DNA of 36,518 nucleotides. Origin: JBEKIK01 sp050013075 (GTDB lineage Bacteria > Planctomycetota > Planctomycetia > Pirellulales > Thermoguttaceae). Where the stretch lies: assembly GCA_050013075.1 (NCBI GenBank), contig JBEKFZ010000037.1, forward strand, positions 1 to 36,518, written 5' to 3'. The notes under the pieces are model-generated. The model saw only the letters and a program-made list of their open reading frames with translations. It ran no database searches and was not told the DNA's origin. This document shows positions 31,207-36,518 of the stretch, piece after piece. Position 1 is the first letter of the stretch; the number at the start of each line of letters is the position of its first letter. Made by a program: the position numbers and the translations under genes.

Positions 31207-34200
31207 ATGTTTTCACATTTTTTCATCGATCGCCCCATCCTTTCCTCGGTGCCGTCGATCATAATCACGCTGGTCGGTCTTGTGGCGGCGTTCACGCTGC
31301 CCGTGGCGCAGTATCCCGAGATTACGCCCCCCACAGTCCGCGTTTCTTGCATCTATCCCGGCGCAAGCGCACAAGTAGTGGCCGATACCGTGGCCGCGCC
31401 CATCGAACAGCAGGTCAACGGAGTTGAGGACATGCTGTACATGTCGTCGCAGTGCAGCAACGACGGCACGTACACCCTGACGGTGACTTTCAAGGTAGGC
31501 ACAAACTTGAACATGGCCCAGGTGCTTGTGCAGAACCGCGTCGCCCTGGCGATGCCCACTCTACCCGACGTGGTAAAGCAGATCGGCGTTACCACCAAGA
31601 AGCGATCTCCGGATTTAATGCTTATCGTGAACTTGTTTTCGCCCGACGGCCGTTACGATCAGCTTTACCTGAGCAACTACACCATGATCCAGCTCGTGGA
31701 CGAGATTTCCCGTCTGGACGGCGTGGGCGACATATTCATCCTGGGACAGCGCGATTACAGCATGAGAATCTGGCTCGATCCGGACCGGCTAACTTCGCGG
31801 GGCATCACGGCCGGCGACGTGGTCCGCGCCCTGCGCGAGCAGAACGTCCAGGTGGCGGCCGGGCAGATCGGCCAGCAGCCCGCCGCCAAGGGAATGAATT
31901 TCCAATACACCCTAACCACGTTGGGACGCTTGATCGAACCCGAGCAATTCGCCGACATCATCATCAAGACCGGAGAGCACGGCGATATTACCCGGTTGCG
32001 CGACGTGGGCAGGATCGAACTTGGCGCGAAGAATCAGGACATCAATAGTTATTTCGACGGCAAGCCCTCGGCCGGTCTGGGCGTATTCCAATTGCCCGGC
32101 GCAAACGCCCTGGAGACCGCCCAAAGGGTGAAAGACAAGATGAAGGAACTTGCGCGGCGTTTTCCCGAAGGGCTTGACTATCGCATCGCTTACGACACTA
32201 CGCCTTATATCGCCGAATCCATCAACGAAGTATTCAAAACTCTGCGCGACGCCGTTTTATTGGTGGCCTTGGTTGTGCTTGTGTTTTTACAGAACTGGCG
32301 CTCTGCGATCATTCCCCTGATCGCCGTGCCCGTGGCCATCATCGGTACGTTTGCCGCCATGGCGGCCTTTGGGTTTTCGATCAACAATCTTTCGCTGTTC
32401 GGATTGGTGCTGGCGATCGGCATCGTCGTGGACGACGCGATCGTGGTGGTCGAGGCCACGCAGCGCCACATTGAGGAGGGCAAGTCGCCCCGCGAGGCCG
32501 CTCATCAAGCCATGAACGAAGTTTCCGCCCCGGTCATCGCCATCGGATTGGTTCTCTCATGCGTGTTCATACCCTGCGTATTTATCAGGGGAATAACCGG
32601 GCTTTTTTTCCGTCAGTTCGCCTTGACAATCGCCGTTTCCACTATTCTCTCCACGATGAACTCGCTGACGCTCAGTCCCGCTCTTTGCGCGGTTTTGCTG
32701 AAAGAGCGGCACGGGCATCGCGATCCGCTCTCCTGGATCATAAACTTCTGTTTCGGCTGGTTCTTTAAATTGTTCAACAAGGCGTTTGCCTTTTCCGTCA
32801 GCGGATATACCCGCGCGGTGGGAAAATTGCTGCGTATCAGCATACTGGTGCTTGTGGTTTATGGCGGACTGTTGTACCTGACCGTTTGGAGCTTCGGTCG
32901 CATGCCCGCCGGATTCATACCCAACCAGGATCAAGGTTATTTGTTCCTTGTGGCCCAGTTGCCCGACTCCGCCTCGCTGGAGCGAACCGAGGAAGTGATG
33001 GCCCGAGCCGACAAAATTATCCGCGGCACTAAAGGCGTGGGCCATGCGATCCGAGTTTCCGGCATGTCGTTCGTGTTGGGCGCCAACGGTTCGCACCTGG
33101 GCACGATGTTCGTGGTTCTCGACCCCTTCGACGAGCGGCGCGCGCCCGAGTTGCGCGCCGACGCAATCGCGGCCACCCTCCAGCAACGGCTTTACAAAGA
33201 GATCGAGGACGGCGCGTTCATGGTGATCGGCGCTCCGCCCATTCGCGGTCTAGGCATGGGCGGCTTCAAAATCATGATCGAGGACTGCGGAAACAATGGC
33301 TTGGAAGCGCTGCAAGAACAGACCGACAACCTGGTGCGGCTCGGAAACCAGCAGCCCGGATTGCGCGGACTCCTCTCCATATTCCGCGCCAACACCCCGC
33401 AATTATACGTCGACATAGACCGCACCAAGTGCAAGACCATGGGCGTGGCCTTAAGCGACGTTTTCGACACCCTGCAAATCGACTTGGGCGGCCTATACGT
33501 GAACGACTTCAACGAGTTTGGCCGCACATGGCAGGTGAACGCACAGGCCGATGTTCCTTATCGCATGCAGCCCGAGGACGTGGGCCGGCTGCAAGTCCGC
33601 AACAAATACGGCGAAATGGTGCCGCTGGGAACCGTCGCCGAGGTGCAGGATCAAGGCGGGCCGTTCGTCATCAACCGATACAATATGTATACCGCCGCCG
33701 CCATCAATGGGTCCTTGACCCCGGGCACGAGTTCTGGACAGGCTATCAAGACTATGGAGGCATTGGCCGGACAGCAGCTCCCGCCGTCGATGGCCTATGA
33801 ATGGACCGATCTTTTTTACCTTCAAATCATCGCCGGAAGCACCACGCTCTTCGTCTTCTCGGGAGCAGTCGTGCTGGTGTTCCTGGTGCTCGCCGGACAG
33901 TATGAAAGCTGGTCGCTGCCGCTGGCGGTGATTCTTGTCGTGCCCATGTGCATTCTCTGCTCCGTGATCGGCGTGGCGCTGGCGGGCATGGACATCAACA
34001 TCTTCACGCAAATCGGCTTTGTCGTGCTGGTCGGCCTGGCCAGCAAGAATGCCATCCTCATCGTGGAATTCGCCAAGTCGAAACGGGAATCCGGCTCGCC
34101 GCGCTTCGAGGCGACCATCCAGGCGTGCAGGCTGCGATTACGGCCGATTCTGATGACCTCTTTCGCCTTTATTTTGGGCGTGCTTCCCCTGGTCGTTTCC

Positions 34201-34377
34201 ACGGGAGCCGGTTCCGAAATGCGTCGCACCTTGGGTACCGCGGTCTTTAGCGGCATGTTGGGCGTAACCATGTTCGGCATATTCTTAACGCCCGTGTTCT
34301 ATTACGTGATTCAGTGGTTTAAAGACCGCCGCCTGCAAAAACGCGCGGAATCGGCTTCCGCTTCCTTAGCCAATTAG
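31207..34377 (+). CDS. RND multidrug efflux pump, HAE1 family (AcrB/MexF type)
   Basis: The 1056-residue protein has the standard RND length and layout: one membrane helix, a large periplasmic loop, six helices, a second loop, and five helices. Proton relay Asp409/Asp410 sit in VLAIGIVVDDAIVVVE (401-416), and a Lys in LASKNAILIVEFAK occupies the matching helix-10 position. The N-terminal FFIDRPILSSV and QYPEITPPTV are HAE1 hallmarks. It would export hydrophobic drugs, with a TolC-type partner supplied from elsewhere. Start ATG 31207 follows a weak purine-rich stretch. A regulator gene is not visible beside it. Confidence 0.93.
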   Translation: MFSHFFIDRPILSSVPSIIITLVGLVAAFTLPVAQYPEITPPTVRVSCIYPGASAQVVADTVAAPIEQQVNGVEDMLYMSSQCSNDGTYTLTVTFKVGTNLNMAQVLVQNRVALAMPTLPDVVKQIGVTTKKRSPDLMLIVNLFSPDGRYDQLYLSNYTMIQLVDEISRLDGVGDIFILGQRDYSMRIWLDPDRLTSRGITAGDVVRALREQNVQVAAGQIGQQPAAKGMNFQYTLTTLGRLIEPEQFADIIIKTGEHGDITRLRDVGRIELGAKNQDINSYFDGKPSAGLGVFQLPGANALETAQRVKDKMKELARRFPEGLDYRIAYDTTPYIAESINEVFKTLRDAVLLVALVVLVFLQNWRSAIIPLIAVPVAIIGTFAAMAAFGFSINNLSLFGLVLAIGIVVDDAIVVVEATQRHIEEGKSPREAAHQAMNEVSAPVIAIGLVLSCVFIPCVFIRGITGLFFRQFALTIAVSTILSTMNSLTLSPALCAVLLKERHGHRDPLSWIINFCFGWFFKLFNKAFAFSVSGYTRAVGKLLRISILVLVVYGGLLYLTVWSFGRMPAGFIPNQDQGYLFLVAQLPDSASLERTEEVMARADKIIRGTKGVGHAIRVSGMSFVLGANGSHLGTMFVVLDPFDERRAPELRADAIAATLQQRLYKEIEDGAFMVIGAPPIRGLGMGGFKIMIEDCGNNGLEALQEQTDNLVRLGNQQPGLRGLLSIFRANTPQLYVDIDRTKCKTMGVALSDVFDTLQIDLGGLYVNDFNEFGRTWQVNAQADVPYRMQPEDVGRLQVRNKYGEMVPLGTVAEVQDQGGPFVINRYNMYTAAAINGSLTPGTSSGQAIKTMEALAGQQLPPSMAYEWTDLFYLQIIAGSTTLFVFSGAVVLVFLVLAGQYESWSLPLAVILVVPMCILCSVIGVALAGMDINIFTQIGFVVLVGLASKNAILIVEFAKSKRESGSPRFEATIQACRLRLRPILMTSFAFILGVLPLVVSTGAGSEMRRTLGTAVFSGMLGVTMFGIFLTPVFYYVIQWFKDRRLQKRAESASASLAN

Positions 34378-34559
34378 CTACGGTGCCAAAGCCTTATCTA
34401 TCAAGGTATTACGTTATTCTCGCTATTTCTGCTAGCACCCACTTGACACCTTTTTAGACACCTGATAGAAATAATGCCATGTAAAAGCGGCACCCGCCGG
34501 ATATTACCCGACAGGCGCCCGTCACCACCCCTAATACCTTTAGCTCAGGTGTGATGCAC
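34378..34559. other. intergenic region before the integrase, with candidate promoter
   Basis: TTGACA (34443-34448) is 17 nt from TAGAAA (34466-34471), a plausible promoter for the integrase gene. Within it GACACCT occurs twice, 12 nt apart (34445-34451 and 34457-34463), a possible protein-binding direct repeat. No tRNA gene or convincing att core is visible. Confidence 0.45.
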
Positions 34560-35705
34560 ATGGCTGATTCTAATAAAATCCGATCGGATTGCAAGCCCGC
34601 CAAACCTTATCCTGATTTCCCATTATTCACTCATGCCAATGGCAAGTGGGCTAAGAAGATTCGGGGTAGGTTGTACTACTTTGGCCGATGGGATGACCCC
34701 GACGGCGCCTTGCAGGAGTACAAAGGAAAGCGGGAGGCACTCTATTCCGGCCGCGTACCCCGGCCTACCACCAATGACATTACCATCCGTTATCTGGTAA
34801 ACGCCTTTCTGACGGCCAAAAAGAGCCGGGTGGATAGTGGTGAATTGACCCATCGAAGCTGGACCGATTACTACACTTCTTGCGGGCGAATTACAGGGTT
34901 TTTCGGCCTGGATCGAAAAGTCAACGATATTGGACCTGCGGACTTTGAGCAATTCCGATCCAAACTCGCCAAGAAATGGGGGCCGACAACATTGGGCAAC
35001 GAAATCCGGCGGTTGAGGGTAATTTTCAATTACGCTTTCAAGATTGATCTTGTAGATCGTCCAGTTAAATTTGGCGAATTTGTACCGCCAAGCAAGAAGG
35101 TAATGCGGCTGGAACGTGCCAAGAATGGCATCAAGATGTTTGAATCGGCGGAGATCCGCTCACTGCTGGAGAAGGCCAACCCGACAATGAGGGCGATGAT
35201 CTTTCTCGGGGTAAACGCCGGGCTGGGAAACATGGACGTTGCCACATTGACCCAGGACAAGCTGGACCTGAAAAAAGGGTGGCTTAACTTTCCGCGCCCC
35301 AAAACCGGGATACCGCGATGCTGCCCGCTCTGGAATGAAACCATCGACGCCGTTCAAGAGGCAATCCAGGATCGGCCAGCGCCGCGTGATCCCGAACATG
35401 CAAAACAAGTCTTTTTGACGAAATACGGCCAGCCGTGGGCAAAGACCGTGGGGCGTGCTAATCCTATTTCAACCGAGTTTAAGAAGCTGCTTATTGAGCT
35501 AAAACTATATCGAAGGGGGCTGAGTTTTTACGCCCTGCGCCATACCTTTGAGACCGTGGCCGGCGATTCACGCGACCAGGTGGCCGTGGATCACATCATG
35601 GGACACGCTGACAGCAGCATGGCCGGAATGTATAGGGAACGTATAAGCGATGAACGGCTAAAAGCCGTTGTCGATCACGTACATAAGTGGCTGTTTGCTG
35701 GATAA
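34560..35705 (+). CDS. tyrosine recombinase/phage-type integrase
   Basis: I chose ATG 34560, with AGGTG 8 nt upstream; ATG 34554 and GTG 34551 are alternatives. Numbered from GTG 34551, the C-terminal catalytic part has YALRHTF (327-333, Arg330/His331), GH at 351-352 and the nucleophile Tyr361 (GMYRE). The first catalytic Arg usually seen in a TGLRxxEL motif appears as Asn in NAGLGNMDVATL (222-233). I recall similar variants in planctomycete recombinases but cannot confirm them here. An N-terminal DNA-arm region (to about 70) and a core-binding region (75-165) are present. It marks the end of an integrated element or a genomic island. Confidence 0.85.
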   Translation: MADSNKIRSDCKPAKPYPDFPLFTHANGKWAKKIRGRLYYFGRWDDPDGALQEYKGKREALYSGRVPRPTTNDITIRYLVNAFLTAKKSRVDSGELTHRSWTDYYTSCGRITGFFGLDRKVNDIGPADFEQFRSKLAKKWGPTTLGNEIRRLRVIFNYAFKIDLVDRPVKFGEFVPPSKKVMRLERAKNGIKMFESAEIRSLLEKANPTMRAMIFLGVNAGLGNMDVATLTQDKLDLKKGWLNFPRPKTGIPRCCPLWNETIDAVQEAIQDRPAPRDPEHAKQVFLTKYGQPWAKTVGRANPISTEFKKLLIELKLYRRGLSFYALRHTFETVAGDSRDQVAVDHIMGHADSSMAGMYRERISDERLKAVVDHVHKWLFAG

Positions 35706-35731
35706 ACACATTCAAGCAAGGAGAAATCATC

Positions 35732-36244
35732 ATGCCAAAGCCGAAACGGTCCTTCCAGACTATCTATAATGACGGTCTTTATCCCGGTAGTCCAATGTGT
35801 CCCGATCCCGAAATTGAAGGCAAAAGGTATCAAGCATTCGTCGATGTTCTAAGGACGATGCCTGACGAAGATTACGAAGTTTATAAAGAGAAAGCGGGTA
35901 CTCTACATTGGTTTATTCCCGACACCAGAAACCGAGCAAACGTGACCCTCGTACATGCAACCATATTCCCGCGAAGCCGTAAAGGAAAATTGACTGATGG
36001 GCCGCATACCCGCATGGTCTACTTAAACCCAAGCCTAGAGAGAGCCGCGTGGAGTATCATTATTGCTTGCGTAGCCCATGAACTGGCACATATCATTCTC
36101 GGACACAAGATTGTGGTTGGTGGAGAGGAATACAAACAGCAAGAATTAGAAGCATGGAAGCGGGTGGCTGATTGGGGATACGAAAAACAAGCCCGAAAAC
36201 ATGAGGCAATGTACAAGCGACAAGAGACTATGGGCCGTAGTTAA
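35732..36244 (+). CDS. small HExxH zincin (ImmA/IrrE-like candidate)
   Basis: ATG 35732 follows AAGGAG by 7 nt; the 170-residue product has no signal peptide. It contains ACVAHELAHIILGH (112-125), with zinc ligands His116/His120 and catalytic Glu117. Further on, in EEYKQQELEAW (132-142), Glu138 or Glu140 is a candidate third ligand. This pattern resembles the zincin domain of ImmA/IrrE metalloproteases, which in mobile elements cleave repressors. The gene starts 26 nt after the integrase stop, so it likely belongs to the same element. No HTH repressor partner is visible in the window. Family assignment is by motif only. Confidence 0.6.
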   Translation: MPKPKRSFQTIYNDGLYPGSPMCPDPEIEGKRYQAFVDVLRTMPDEDYEVYKEKAGTLHWFIPDTRNRANVTLVHATIFPRSRKGKLTDGPHTRMVYLNPSLERAAWSIIIACVAHELAHIILGHKIVVGGEEYKQQELEAWKRVADWGYEKQARKHEAMYKRQETMGRS

Positions 36245-36518
36245 TCACGTCCGCTCATGGCTTTTTTCAAACGAGGAAACAAAGTAAACTGACATTGCCG
36301 GGAAGATGGCTAGCTACCATCAAGCGGCCGGGCAGCGTTTCGTGGTTACTCTACCTTCCACGATCCCCGCCCGGCCGACCTGCCCGAGACCTCCGAAAAA
36401 GTGGGTTATAGAATTGATAGAATTCAGGGTGACGATGATATCGGGCTGGAGGTTGCTATGTGTGTGAATGTGTGACGGGAAGCAAGGATATTGTCTTGCA
36501 GAAAATATCCCAACTCCG
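36245..36518. other. 3' end of window without identified gene
   Basis: Sequence after the zincin has a GC-rich stretch with related GCCGGGC motifs (36328-36336 and 36369-36377) but no coding frame that I can support. The boundary of the element may lie beyond the window. Confidence 0.3.

Noticed and set aside
1..36518. CRISPR array or tRNA/rRNA genes
   Set aside because: No regularly spaced direct repeats and no cloverleaf-type or rRNA-like stretch was seen on reading the intergenic regions; no computational scan was possible.

Overview
The window looks like a chromosomal segment of a Planctomycetota bacterium. The best clue is the secreted subtilase at 5326-8346. Its N-terminus carries the basic stretch followed by LESLETRAMMSAD that is typical of planctomycete exported proteins. 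Supporting clues are the small secreted proteins, a planctomycete-like integrase and a REP-associated transposase scar. Coding regions are moderately GC-rich and the gene-free stretches are clearly AT-rich. I see no rRNA, tRNA or CRISPR array.

Layout. (1) 1-1038 is AT-rich and gene-free. (2) 1039-3884 holds an ABC exporter with an extra N-terminal zinc-ribbon module, followed by a DUF1854 protein; this pair is known elsewhere as cyanophycin-metabolism-associated. (3) 4223-8346 holds a coiled-coil SAM methyltransferase and a convergent, large secreted S8 protease. (4) 9028-13491 is a tight operon: ArsR repressor, GcvH-like lipoyl protein, OsmC-like protein, CGKC thioredoxin, two DGC-domain putative zinc-binding proteins, two membrane-anchored CxxC proteins (ArsE/ArsF type) and an ArsG-type permease. 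It reads as an enlarged organoarsenical detoxification cassette. (5) 13808-23905 is an exopolysaccharide locus: Wza-type export lipoprotein, Wzc-type tyrosine autokinase, Wzy/ligase with a TPR tail, WbpM/CapD-type dehydratase, CpsB-type PHP phosphatase and a small secreted protein.

(6) 23926-27744 holds housekeeping genes: a secreted LamG/DUF1080-like protein, undecaprenyl-diphosphatase UppP, a YbaK-type deacylase, the PEP-synthase regulator PpsR and the ribosome-rescue factor ArfB. UppP would recycle the lipid carrier that the polysaccharide locus consumes. (7) 27771-29500 is a scar region: a RAYT transposase fragment, a FixJ-like response regulator and a CDC48-type ATPase cut off just before its Walker A motif. 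(8) 29857-34377 encodes an RND adaptor and an RND pump with no outer-membrane partner in the window. (9) 34560-36244 holds a tyrosine recombinase and a small HExxH zincin, probably the edge of an integrated element.

The most interesting region is 9028-13491. It puts a lipoyl-lysine carrier, an OsmC-like protein, thioredoxin-like proteins and DGC proteins under one ArsR promoter whose -35/-10 region is covered by two overlapping palindromes. Smaller oddities are a MITE-like element abutting the ppsR Shine-Dalgarno, an 18-bp perfect inverted repeat upstream of uppP, an out-of-frame leader ORF over the wza start, and a low-complexity in-frame insertion in the Wzy protein.
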